From Trichosporon coremiiforme (Eukaryota > Basidiomycota > Tremellomycetes > Trichosporonales > Trichosporonaceae): a stretch of DNA of 64,000 nucleotides. Each line of letters begins with the position of its first letter. The first letter of the stretch is position 1. The translations under genes and the position numbers were made by a program. The stretch spans positions 186,001-250,000 of the forward strand of contig BCJJ01000028.1 of NCBI GenBank assembly GCA_039545355.1. Direction: 5' to 3'. Below the pieces are notes generated by a model. That model worked only from the letters and a program-made list of their open reading frames with translations, was not told where the DNA came from and did not search any database. Below, piece by piece: positions 12,570-23,514 of this stretch.

Positions 12570-14077
12570 TTAAGCCGTGATGCCGGCGGTGGACACGAAG
12601 ACGTCCGCGCGCTGGGTATAGAACGAGTAACGCGGGGACTCGAGTTCGGACAAGGCACCCTCTACGCCGAGGATGCGCTCGACATCGACAGGGGTGTGAG
12701 ACGACCAGAGAGAATCAGCCACATCGTTCGCCAACATGAGCAAGACGCCGCACGGCCGCCACCACGGGAAGCCTTTTGAATATGGCAGCGCGAAGCAGCA
12801 GACGGCGGGCACAGAGTAACTTACAGCTGGTCACGAGCCCCCTTCGACTGATGATGAGCCTCGTACCAGCTAGTAATACCGTGCAGGCTCTGGTCGCTCG
12901 GGCGGCTCCCCTGCGTGCAATGCTGGTGGTGTTGAACCGAGGACGGCGTCGAGTGCCAGTGGGTGGAGCTGGGCGAATCGTGCGAGCTAATGTTGCTCTC
13001 GGGGTCTTCGTTGGGGTATGCATAAAACGACTGCACCGGCGCCGCGCCAGTGCCTGCGCCACTCCCGTAGGTCTGAGTCTGCGCTTGCGGCTGGTGAGCG
13101 CGCTGCTGGGCGGCGGGATTCGGCGTGGCGGCGAGTCCGAGTTCAGGCACGGGTATGACCCTGGGCGCATATCCCTCACCCGACGACACTTGAGGGACGG
13201 CACTCTCGGACCGAGCTCGGGGTGGGTTGCTGGACGGCAAAACCTGGGTCTGGCTTAGGACTGCCGACGCACCAGACGGTTGGACGCCGGCTCCGCCAGG
13301 ATTCTGCAGCATGGTCGCCGGCTGTTGCGCATGGTGCTGGCGCGTGAAGTAGCCCGCCTGCGTCGCTGGGCGAGGAACGCTGTGCCCGTGGCCGCCGTGA
13401 CCGTACGTCGTGCCCGAACTTGGCCGCTCAAGGTCCAGGGAAACGTAACTCTGGTCAAGGTTGTCCCATTGCTCAAACGAGTTGTCGCGACGCGGCTGCA
13501 GTGACGGCGTAGGGCTGGGATGGCCGAAGTGAGGCGAAGGGCTGGGCACGTGCTGCTGTGTGGGGAACTGGCCGATGTGAGCACCCATGGGGGTGTACTG
13601 GAGCGAGCCTCCACCCAGAGGCTGCATGTGAGAGCCGGGAGTGAGCGCCGCGGCTGAGTGGTCGAGCGAGCTGGAGCCGGTGGAATACGAAGTCGACGGC
13701 GGCACTCCAAGCGGGTCAGGCATGATGGCCATGCCTCCAGCAATTTGGGCTCCACCGACGGCTGTGGCTTGCACCTGGGCTTGGGCCTGAATCGTGGCGT
13801 GCGCGGCGCGGAGGCTCTCTTCGAGCTCGGCGACCTTGTCCTCGAGCTGGCGGACGCGGCTCACAGGCTTCGAAGTGTCGTAAACGCACTCGCGCTTGAG
13901 CTTGGAGCAGTGCTGGCAGCTGGGCTTGGTCGCAGAGCATCGAATGCGGCGCTTGCGGCAGTACAGACAGGCGTCGCCACGCTTGAGTGGGGCGCGATGC
14001 GGGCCACTGCCGCGGCCCCCGGGACCTCCGGTGGCAGAGGGACCAGCCTCAGAGTAGTGCGTGGTGAGTGGAGGCAT
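12570..14077 (-). CDS. Zn2Cys6 fungal transcription factor
   Basis: A nuclear DNA-binding regulator. The N-terminus carries a complete zinc binuclear cluster, Cys-x2-Cys-x6-Cys, then Cys-x2-Cys and a final Cys, within ACLYCRKRRIRC and SCQHCSKLKREC (about residues 36-65). A short linker and a leucine-rich coiled coil (VRQLEDKVAELEESLRAAHA) follow, for dimerisation. The middle is low-complexity Gln/Pro/Ser/Gly, with no fungal-TF middle-homology domain visible. The start is the ATG at 14077; the open frame upstream has only non-ATG codons. A C-terminal exon (12772-12570) with strong GC3 codon bias joins in frame only if donor GTGACC at 12834 is used (intron 12834-12773, giving 481 residues). The stronger-looking donor GTAAGT at 12824 shifts frame and ends the protein at about 12715. 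Target genes are unknown. Confidence 0.8.
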
Positions 14078-15680
14078 CGCGGCCAAGTCGGTCGTCGATG
14101 GGAGATGATCAAAGACGGCGGCGACCGTCAGAGGGGGTCGGTAGACAGACGATAGGGACGTTATGGTTGAAAGGCTGGTGCTGGCAGTTGATCGGATATC
14201 GCCAGATTCGGAAGCAAAGTCGAGTTGGGTTGTGATCCTTAGTGGTTATCGTGAAGGGTCCGGTTGCGGTGGGTATTGCAGCTGGTGATAGTGATGATGG
14301 GGGTGAAGGTTGCTTCAATGCGGATGTTCTTGATGATCTTTGAGGTTGTGTCTCGAAAGTGTCGCTGAGTTTGCTGGGAGGGATGACACCATCCTCGATC
14401 CGAAGACTGGCTCTATATGCCGGAAACGACCGTGGTCGATCGGCCACTGGCGATTGCCCGTTCCAAGAAGTGTCGACTATGATTCTGCGCCGTGGGTGTT
14501 GCGTGTCTGCCGATGTGTCTATGTTGTGATCGGGTCGGTTGGGCGATGGTACGGCAACGTCAGAAGTTGGGTAGAGCGGTGCAGATTAGATGGCTAGAGT
14601 TGTTAGAGTTGCACTGATAGTGCACTGGACGAAACAAGATAATGCACAGGTGACTAAATCCGGCACTGCTTTTGAATTATAAGTCATTGCTCCGCTCTCG
14701 TTCCGTGTAACTTTGCCTGGCCGGCTGGTGCACCGTGACCCCGGTGATATCCAGAACCAGGTCGTCCGGGTCTGTCACCAGAGGGGAGGTCTGAGCGCTC
14801 CGTGCACTGGACCAGGAGAGAGCACCAGAACCGCGCAGAAGCAGGAAACACCAGGAAGCACTTCTAGACATCTCACAGCACTGGTGTACCACACCGGCAC
14901 TGTACCGCCGTACCGTGCGTCCTACGATCCTACTCCTGTAGCGCTCGTGCTCTCGCGCCCCCTCAAGCCAGAAGCAGAGGGAAGCCAGAGACACTTCAGG
15001 CGCTGCAAGGCACCAGAGCAGAACGGCAACTAAGGCGTAAACTTGGGATTTCCAGGCCCAAACGCTCCTGCGGCCGCGCGGCCCTGGGCACTCGAGGTCA
15101 AATGCGCGCCCTCTTGGAAAAGCACGCACATACGCAATGATCATGGGTTGCAGAGCATGCGGCGCCTACCGCGCTTGAGCCAGATGTGGCCCGTGGCCCA
15201 AGAACCCGGGAGGGATGTGACGACCTGGGGGACATTGAGGGGTTTGGTCACGACTCGTCCAGGATGCTTTGCACAGGGCAGACGGAGGTGAATTGGGGCT
15301 TCCATCCCTCGCGAGTGGAAACGTATCCTTAGTGTCCTGGTTCCGTCAAGGACGTCTCCAACTGGCTCGTTAGCGGTGCATCGTGCATGGTGCCTGTTGA
15401 TGTTGAAGCAGCAGCGCGGGTCGCGCCGCTGAGAGATTGAGCGCTTACAGTAGGAGCTTAGGAGCGTCGCCTGTTAGCCGTAGGAGGTAGGAACAGCTAG
15501 GCACCTCGCGAGTCGGACATTTGTCAGGCACGACGCAACCCTATCTGTGGATGGGTGTAGGCGCCAGAGCGACACCAGGGGAGGCGATGACCCGGACAGG
15601 CGACGACCCGGACAAGCCCACAACCCTAAGGACACCCAGGACAGTAATGCATTGCGTGAGGGGAAGCGCCACGGTCTTCC

Positions 15681-15725
15681 AAGGATCCCAAGGATCCCAA
15701 GGATCCCAAGGATCCAAAGGATCCA
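15681..15725. repeat. 9-bp tandem repeat (AAGGATCCC/AAGGATCCA), five units
   Basis: Three units of AAGGATCCC followed by two of AAGGATCCA, contiguous. It encodes a Gly-Ser-Gln/Lys pattern in one frame, but there is no gene around it. Confidence 0.95.
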
Positions 15726-15790
15726 AGGGCAGCTTAGCGGGGGGCAGGGCAGACTCCTGGTGAGCGGCGCCTCAGCGAGTGACAGCAGAT

Positions 15791-15818
15791 CCCTAATCCC
15801 TAATCCCTAATCCCTAAT
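15791..15818. repeat. Telomere-like array (CCCTAAT)x4
   Basis: Four perfect units of CCCTAAT (ATTAGGG on the other strand), a one-base variant of the TTAGGG-type telomere repeat, about 65 bases downstream of the 9-bp array. It is far too short to be a telomere. It could be an interstitial telomeric repeat or a chance simple repeat. Confidence 0.9.
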
Positions 15819-18800
15819 CACGGTCAGAGTCGACCATTCAGTGCCATCCCATGATGTGAACAGCTCTACGGCATCACTGGATCATCGGCGACCCATCTAC
15901 CCTTCTTTCGCGCGCGAAGCAGCACTAGCGAGCAGGTGATAGAACGCGACGGTCCGTTTCTCCGTACCTCGTTAAACCCGTCTACAAACCATGTCTCGCA
16001 TCGCCAAACGTAATGACCCAAATGTCCAACAATCTTGCGAATTGGCGTCCCGGCTGCATCACTCCTCCCCTCCACCCTGGCGCCCCGCCTGCTGCTTGCT
16101 ACTCTTGCTCCGCCTGCTGCTTCGCCTATGCCGGCCCGCGACAAAGCTTGAGGCTTACTGGCTGAGTCCGCGGCGCGCCCGCCAATCACTGTGGGCTGTC
16201 GCGAGGAAGACGCCAGGAAGTCGCCAGGATGGAGAAGACTTCTGACATGGTACCATTATGTGATGAGACGCCGGATACATGGTTGAAGGTAAGAAGGCAG
16301 GGAGGCGACGTAAACCGCTCATTAGAGTATCAGCGCCCCATTGCAGTGCTCAAAAGCAATGCAGCTGTGGTCGCAGTCAAATGTTCGAAACTTACGTGCC
16401 TGCATCAAGTGCTTTCCTGTTGGGCTGCTTCCGGACGTCGATATCCAAGGTAATTCCATCGCAGCCTCTGTGTACATCCCACGCGCCTGCTGCTGTAAGA
16501 GCATCAGCCCAGAGCCAACCTCGTGACGACACCCACTTGGCGACCGACCTGAGCCTTCACGCAAGAGTACGCAAGGACCTGACTCCAGTGCAAAGTTCGT
16601 GGCAGCTGTGCGTCATCCGATTCCAATGGAACCTTGTCCTGCCCTGCGTCGCTTGCCTTGCGCACGTTCAGTTCAGGAGCACCAGTCTTCCGTGCAGGTC
16701 AGCGAGCGCACATCGTAGTGCGTTGAATTGCAATTGGTCGCCAGTCTGCCGCGGGGATCTGCCCCGGGCGAGAGTGAGGGCGAGGTTTGCAAGCGTCAGA
16801 AAGGGGATACGTTGTGCACGGCAAGAGTACGCGAGCGTACGAGAGCGTTCCAATTCTGCATGCAATGGCTCGGTGGTGAGCGTAGCGGTGGGGTGGAGAC
16901 ATCGTTTCGAGCCCCGGCGCGCTCGGAAGGGGCCTGCGGCTCGGGCCCAGTGAATGACCCATGTCCCGGACCCCGCTCTGGTGACTCCAGCCACGCGCGC
17001 CACGTACGTCACACTATTCTCGACGCAGATCGCTCAATAGTGGGTTGGTTACTCCAGGATACACGGACCACGGACCGAGCATCCAACACATGCTGCAACA
17101 CAACACACGAGCGTGCGACCGACAGAGGGCGATCGCGCAAGAGCACCAGTGCGCACGGGTGTCGCCCGGTGTTCTGGTCAGACAGGCGTGACAACCGCAC
17201 CGTATCGATCAACCGTCCCGGTTATGAATGTGCGATCGCTTCAATGCGGCTTCCCAAAATGGAGCGCCTGACGTGCTCCTGCTCCAACTACTCGGTGCTG
17301 AATGCCGCGCGGAATCACCCCGGAACCCCAAACCCACAGGCTGTCCAGGCGCCTTCGACGTGACGGCTGACTCGGGCATTGTCCGGGAAATCTATGCAAG
17401 TGCTCGGAGATGCCCAGGATCACACGGTCCGCGATCACACGTCCCACACAGTCCACACGGCACGCCGGACAACGCCGGCGACTAACTGCTCCGCTCTTCG
17501 CTCGCGCATCGCGCTTGCGCTCCGCACGACCCGCGTACCAGCGATAAGCAACCACACTAAAGCGACTAACTCGGGCGCCCGGTGCCACCTTTCTCCGTAC
17601 GGGAGTTACGCGCGCTTGCCTGCCGTTACCAGACGTTTAGGTAGGCGGGAGAGATCCTCTGGCTTCTCACTGGGCCGCGTGTATGCGCATATACGCCGTT
17701 AGGTCGTTGTCAGAACGCCGGCTCGAAAAATAGTGCATGCGCTACCACTCGGAAATCCCCATCTCGACCCCGCCTCCCCCTCTGCTTTCACTGCTCAAAA
17801 CACTAGCTCGCGATAGCTCTCGATAGCTCTCTATAGCATGCCCCAGTGCAGTTTGCTAGCACCGGAGCAGAGCGAGCCCTCAGAGCACCGCCATTGTCCG
17901 GGCCGGTCGCACCGCCGGATCGCAACTTTAAAGAGCGTTAGCGCGGGACAACGTTAGTTCCTTGCGCGTGCGTTGTCGTCCGTGCGTGTGTGTCAGAGCA
18001 AAGAAAGAACGGAAAATGAAAACGCTAGCGATCGCAGATCAGCACGTGCCTGGCGGACTGTCACCCGGCCGCTGGGAGAGGCTGGGTGCTCTGTCGTTGT
18101 GCGCGAAAGGCTAAACCTTGCCTCTCCTGCCTTACTCCATTTTGCGGAGCGTCTGGTCGATGTTGGGTTGGGTTGGCATGCTGGGAGCCAGCGGGAGCCA
18201 AGTATGTTCGCTGTATACCAGCTGACTGTTGCGTGTTGGGGGTCCTGCGACGTATCGGCTGGAGCACTGCTGCGCGAAGCGCTGGAGCTTTGGAGCCTTA
18301 GAGCGCTAAGTCCGGTGACCTTGTGGGTGTGGATTCGGATGCCGGACCGTGGTCACCGATGGATCACGATGGCACACGCACCAACGTTCCGTCGATCGAG
18401 GAGATCGAAGGGGTCGAACGATCGACGACCCGGCGTTTGGATTCTGGGTTGGAACGCTGGGCAGTGTTCCCATGTTTCCGTAACGGAGCGGAGCGTTGGT
18501 ACAGCAGTGCAATCCGAAACGGTGGATCGGTGATTAGAATGGAAGAGGGGGAACCGGTGCAGATGCGATGCTGGGACGCATGGGAAGCATGGCACGAGCG
18601 ATGCGCGATTGTGGTTAGCAGCCTAAGCAGACGACAGAGACTGGCGCCCTGAGAACGTGCCTGTACCTTGGACAGTGCACAAGAGTGCCTGACGCACCGT
18701 TGCTCCGCAGAACACCAGAACAGGTCTCACACAATCTGAGACAACGCCCTGAACCCCTCAGACGGGGCAGAGACGCTGACACCCAGCATCGACCGACACG

Positions 18801-19077
18801 CGACACCCACGCCTATCCCACGTCTTTAGCTCCTTGTCTGGACCCTGCTCACAGCGCGTGCATAGTGGCACGCCTGTACGGGCCCGTCGCATGCCTTTCC
18901 GCGTAGACCGTCGCGTGCTGTGCATTCAATGTCGGCGGGACCTGACCTCCACCGGGACACGACGGCGCGGTACCGCTGTGCTCTGCTGTCCTCGTCGATC
19001 ACAACACTGCTCCTGTCACCTCCCCCAATCCTCAGTCCCTACGCATCAAGCACCCTCGGTGAAGGCGACTCGGCACA

Positions 19078-20678
19078 ATGGCTGCGGAAAACTACCAGAA
19101 GAAAGAGCTGCTCGAGCTCATGAACACGGGCGCAAACAAACGTGAGTCCGCCTTCCACCTGGCTGATCATCATCTCGTTATCGCAAAGGTTACTGACACT
19201 GCCTCCAGAGTGTGTTGACTGCAATGCGCCTTCCCCGCAATGGGCCTCCGTCTCGTACGGCAACTTCATCTGCCTGGAGTGCTCGGGTGTTCACCGCGGT
19301 GAGTAGAGTTAGGTTTCCACCGCCGATCTTCCAACCGACGCTGACTGCAGGCCTCGGCGTCCACATCTCCTTCGTTCGCTCGATCACCATGGACAAGTGG
19401 TCAGACGAGCAGCTCAAGAAGATGAAGGTGAGTCTGCTTCACAGCATCGCGGAGCGTCTTTGATCGACGTTGGTAAGATCGACGCGCACACCTCTCGGCA
19501 CGGGCGGCAGCGCGGCGTCGATCCCCGGTGCCCGACAGCAGAAGCCGGCACGGGCATCCCCCACCCGCCATGCGCCAGTCAGACCGCGAGACTGTAACCT
19601 TGGAACTACCTGTTAATGATGTTCCGGCTCAAGGATGCTCCGGGACATACTCCGTGGAGCTCTATTCATGCTGACGGCAGAACGGCGGCAACGCCAAGTT
19701 CACCGAGTTCATTACGGCCCCGAGGGCGGCTACGAGAAGGGCATGGGCATCAACGACAAGTACAACTCGTGGGCTGCCGCTCAGTACCGCGAGAAGCTTG
19801 CTGCCGAGTGCGCGGACCCGCCTGTCGCGTGGTCCAAGTCTTCTCCTCCTGCCGACGCTCCTTCTCGCACGGCTTCTTCGCAGGCGACTCGTAAGGCGCG
19901 CAGCGGCCCCGCCTCGCGTTCCGGCACACCTCTCTCCGGTAATGGGGGACGCGACTCGCCTGCCAGCGGCAGCGGCGCCGGCAGCGGCAACGAGGCGTTC
20001 TTCGAGCGCCTCGGCAACACCAACGCGTCGCGACCCGAGAACCTCCCGCCCAGCCAGGGAGGCAAGTACATGGGCTTTGGCTCTGCCCCGGTCGAGGACC
20101 CCGGATCGTCTCACCCGAGTTACGGCCTGTCTTCGCGCAGTGCCCCGACGCTCGACGAGTTCCAGCGCAATCCCCTCGGCGCGCTCAGCAAGGGCTGGGG
20201 GCTGTTCTCGTCTGCTGTGGCTACCGCCGGCCGCGAGATCAACGAGTCGGTCGTCAAGCCGGGCATGGCGCGCGCGAACGAGGCGTACGAGTCGGGCACG
20301 GGCGAAGACTTCAAGCGCTACCTCGGCACGGCTGCTGAGCAGGCGCGCGCCGCATCGCAGTGGGCGGGCCAGCGCGCCGGCGAGGGATGGGAGCAGTTCA
20401 ACGACGTCGCGCGCACTCGTGCCGGCGTCGACCTGAATGAGCGTTTCGGTGCTCTGGGTCTTGGCGGTCGTTCTGCTTCGGGTCAGGGATACTCGACCGT
20501 CGGCTCGGGACCCTCGGGACACCACGACGACGACTTCTTCGCCGACTTTACGGACGCGCACGATCAGAACGCTCCTCTCGCCGGCGCCTCGGGACAGACG
20601 AAGAAGGAGGCGGCTAAGCAGGCCAAGGTCGAGCAGAAGAAGGACAACTGGGACGACGACGACTGGAAGGACTTCTAA
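19078..20678 (+). CDS. ArfGAP (Gcs1/ARFGAP1 family), with an apparent one-base frameshift
   Basis: A GTPase-activating protein for Arf acting on Golgi COPI vesicles. Exons are 19078-19141, 19209-19298, 19351-19427 and 19681-20678. The ArfGAP zinc finger is intact: Cys23, Cys26, Cys43 and Cys46 in [11 protein letters not shown] and FICLEC. The catalytic arginine is in GVHRGLG, followed by [14 protein letters not shown]. The C-terminal part is Gly/Ser-rich with ALPS-like Ser/Gly stretches and ends in an acidic, Trp-containing tail ([11 protein letters not shown]). Oddity: after intron 3 the conserved [10 protein letters not shown] is in one frame, but the next conserved block ([10 protein letters not shown], then [15 protein letters not shown]) is in the -1 frame. 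The exon sum is 1229 nt, one short of a multiple of three. The break falls near 19709-19713. Intron 3 (253 nt) is much longer than its neighbours. Confidence 0.85.
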
Positions 20679-20943
20679 GCGCGCAGTCCGAGCAAACGCA
20701 GCGAGCGAGGGGTGCAGAGTCACCGACGTCACACTGCCGAGCTGAGATTGCGAAGCCCAAAGTCCAGCGTTTGAAGTCCTGATTGTCGGAGTGCAGCGTG
20801 CGGAGCTGTCCTGAGCAGAGTGCCAGACGCAAAGTGCAGGCGTAGAATGCGTAGATGTCTTGAGCCAGTGTCCAGTCGTACACACAGCATTATACATGAC
20901 CATATATTATAGATATACCAACGTCATAACTCATAACCATTCG
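20679..20943. other. Convergent 3' intergenic spacer
   Basis: 265 bases between the tail-to-tail ArfGAP and PXA genes, so it holds two 3' UTRs. An AT-rich patch at about 20893-20940 is a plausible polyadenylation region. Nothing else is seen. Confidence 0.6.
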
Positions 20944-22557
20944 TTACTTGCTGTCGACGAGCAGTTCTGGCGCGAGCGTGCCGACGACAGCGTCGTAGAG
21001 CATAGCCGCCAAATGAGCGTTCGGACCCCTGTGTCCGACGACATCTAGGACTCTCTCGTCCCATCCCTCCCCGAACACGCCCATCCACGGCGCCTTCGCA
21101 CGCACATCCTCTCTCAGCTGTTCCCAAAGCTGAGCCTGTTCAGGAGGGCTGGGTTCGCGGAACTCATCCGGCGAGGGGTACCCGTCACACGGGAAGATGA
21201 TGCGCTCGAGCAACGCGAGGGTCTTCATGCCCAGTGCTGGCGTCAGAGCCCGAGTGACGAGGATAGGGAGCACGCGATCGATGACGGGCGACAGCAGGAG
21301 GACGATCATGCCGAAGAGGGAGAAGAAGAGGCGGATGAAGAGGTTGCAAGAGTTGATCGCGAGCAGTTCGTGCAGGAGATAGACCCACGGCAGAGCGAGG
21401 TGGACGTATTTCCTCTCCGGGGGCGGCGAGGCGGCCCACGTAGCGTACAGACTCCTCACGGTCTGTCGCGTCGACTTGATCTTCCCAACGGCCGCTTTCG
21501 ACTTCTGCGCGATGCTCTTCTTTTCCGCTTCCGCCGGCTCCGAGTCAGAGTCGGAAGACGACTTGGGGCTCAGCTTCTTGTGCAGCATCTGGGCCCAGAA
21601 CCAGGGCATCCCGATGCGCTTCGAGATGTTCCCGAGCACGCTGCCTGCGAGCAGTTCGGCGACGATCGTCTTCTGCAGTTCTCCGCCTGAGGGCTGGAGA
21701 CGTCGGCCGAGCGCGACGTAGTACTCCGGGTCCACTGTCCATTGCCCATCTTCGCGCCTGACTGAGCGCAGCGGCAGGCGGGCATGGTACGCGTCTCCAA
21801 GCTGCTCCTCCTCCCCTTGCATTCCATCCAGGACCTCGTCGATACCGGCTTGTTCTGGTCCATCGGAGTCCTCGACAGGCGGCACGGCGTTGAGCGTGGA
21901 CGCGGAGATGTACGCCGTCGCGGGGAGGGGCACCGCGGCCTGCGCCTGCCTCAGTGTCTGGAGGTGCAGCGTCAGCAGCGCAGGTGCATGGAGCAGGAGC
22001 AGGTCCACGATCTCCTCCCTGTGTACATCCAACAGCGGTCGGAGGATCGGTACGAGCGCATTGTTGATTTCGGGGAGCGTCTGCGTGTCCCTTGGCGAGA
22101 TCTTGGTGTACCACTGCAGCACGTATGCGCGCAGGATCAAGGCGACAAAGTGGTACAGTTTATCGTGCAGCTGCACGAGCTCTGGCGTTGGCGTGTCGAA
22201 CAGCGGGGACAGGCATGATGTCGCCGTGACCGATGGCGATTTGCTGAGCGCGGGTCGGGGAGTAGTAGCAGACGTGGGCGCGGCCGACTTGACGGCGACG
22301 GTCGAGTTTTGCCTCGTGTTCTGCGGGCCGGTAGGCGTTGAGGTTGAAGTGGGTGAGGCGGTCGGCGGGGTGGACTTGATGGCTGAGTTGGACCTGTTGT
22401 TTGGCGGAGCGGGGATTGGTGCGGCCGACGATGATGGCGACGGCAGAGGGAGAGACACGACCGAGGGCGAGGGAGCGTGGACTGGCAGAGCCTGGATGAC
22501 CGAGGGCGGGGCGAGGAGCTGGACCGCCAGCGGGAGCGAGGTGCGGGCCTTACGCAT
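20944..22557 (-). CDS. PXA-domain membrane protein
   Basis: A single-exon gene of 537 residues. The first 125 residues are Pro/Ser/Thr-rich and probably disordered. A PXA (PX-associated) domain follows at about 128-325, recognised by LHDKLYHFVALILRAYVLQW at its start and by HARLPLRS, then YYVALGRRL and LLAGSVLGNISKRIGMPWF at its end. A linker follows. A long hydrophobic stretch (LALPWVYLLHELLAINSCNL, then LFFSLFGMIVLLLSPVIDRVL, about 390-440) is probably membrane-embedded. Fungal proteins of this kind (Pxa1/Mdm1/Snx13-like) sit on endosomal, vacuolar or ER-contact membranes and affect lipid or vesicle handling. No PX or RGS domain is present, so this is a short PXA-only member. The start ATG at 22557 is the first in frame. 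It is divergent from histone H4. Confidence 0.75.
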   Translation of the reverse strand: MRKARTSLPLAVQLLAPPSVIQALPVHAPSPSVVSLPLPSPSSSAAPIPAPPNNRSNSAIKSTPPTASPTSTSTPTGPQNTRQNSTVAVKSAAPTSATTPRPALSKSPSVTATSCLSPLFDTPTPELVQLHDKLYHFVALILRAYVLQWYTKISPRDTQTLPEINNALVPILRPLLDVHREEIVDLLLLHAPALLTLHLQTLRQAQAAVPLPATAYISASTLNAVPPVEDSDGPEQAGIDEVLDGMQGEEEQLGDAYHARLPLRSVRREDGQWTVDPEYYVALGRRLQPSGGELQKTIVAELLAGSVLGNISKRIGMPWFWAQMLHKKLSPKSSSDSDSEPAEAEKKSIAQKSKAAVGKIKSTRQTVRSLYATWAASPPPERKYVHLALPWVYLLHELLAINSCNLFIRLFFSLFGMIVLLLSPVIDRVLPILVTRALTPALGMKTLALLERIIFPCDGYPSPDEFREPSPPEQAQLWEQLREDVRAKAPWMGVFGEGWDERVLDVVGHRGPNAHLAAMLYDAVVGTLAPELLVDSK

Positions 22558-22627
22558 GCCGACTCACCGACTCACGGGGACCAGCTGCATCAGAGATCGT
22601 GATGCTGATGCTTGTAGCTTGCAGCCT

Positions 22628-22655
22628 GATGCGTGATGCGTGATGCGTGATGCTT
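22628..22655. repeat. 7-bp tandem repeat (GATGCGT), four units
   Basis: Three perfect GATGCGT units and a fourth ending GATGCTT, about 70 bases upstream of the PXA gene start. Confidence 0.9.
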
Positions 22656-22791
22656 GATCTCGAATCTCCGGTGACCCAAACAGTGCACTCGGTGGAGGCC
22701 CATGCTTCGCTAGTTTCGCTGGCCTGGCGCCCAGGGCCAATTCAAACTCGGCATTCAACCGAACGATCAGAGCGTTGTGATCATTGTGATC

Positions 22792-22812
22792 TCACGTGAT
22801 TTAGTCACGTGA
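22792..22812. promoter_or_regulatory. Paired TCACGTGA E-box palindromes
   Basis: Identical octamers at 22792-22799 and 22805-22812, five bases apart, in the spacer shared by the PXA and H4 genes. CACGTG is the core site of bHLH factors such as Cbf1. Which gene responds is not known. Confidence 0.65.
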
Positions 22813-23103
22813 TATTTCAGGGGAATCGCCCTCCCTGCCTGGCCCTTGGGCCTTTTGCGCCTGGATCAAGATCACACACCCTAGTAGCTAAGCGTGATTG
22901 CACCCGCTGCGCCGCACCTGCGCACCTGCCCGGCGTCAAACAGAGGACTCGGCCTCAATCTCGGACAACATACATAACCACCCCTTCATTCCAACATCTG
23001 GACAATCATCCACCGAGTCTCTCTTCTCAACACATCACAAGAACTTCACCGTTCTTCACTCTTCACTTTCACCACCACCACCCCACAACAACTCTAACCA
23101 ACA

Positions 23104-23514
<411 letters not shown>

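Larger units (their letters stand above)
14078..19077. other. 5-kb gene-poor interval between the Zn2Cys6 gene and the ArfGAP gene
   Basis: The first several hundred bases are probably the promoter and 5' leader of the Zn2Cys6 gene. No further coding gene can be supported: ORFs such as 16279-16953 and 17973-18533 lack domains and overlap open frames on the other strand. Two short tandem arrays (15681-15725 and 15791-15818) are listed separately. A small imperfect direct repeat of CGATAGCTCT lies near 17811-17836. The last 60 bases are pyrimidine-rich, consistent with the ArfGAP core promoter. Confidence 0.5.
22558..23103. promoter_or_regulatory. Divergent promoter region, PXA gene and histone H4
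   Basis: A 546-base head-to-head spacer. On the PXA side it has a GATGCGT tandem repeat. In the middle are two TCACGTGA palindromes. The histone side is C/T- and A-rich with CCACCACCACC just upstream of the ATG, as expected for a highly expressed gene. No TATA box was identified. Confidence 0.6.

Noticed and set aside
15791..15818. Possible true telomere
   Set aside because: Only four units, internal, with unique sequence on both sides; treated as a telomere-like repeat only.
19662..20903. 413-codon minus-strand ORF
   Set aside because: Antisense of the ArfGAP C-terminal exon; the plus strand has the conserved domain.
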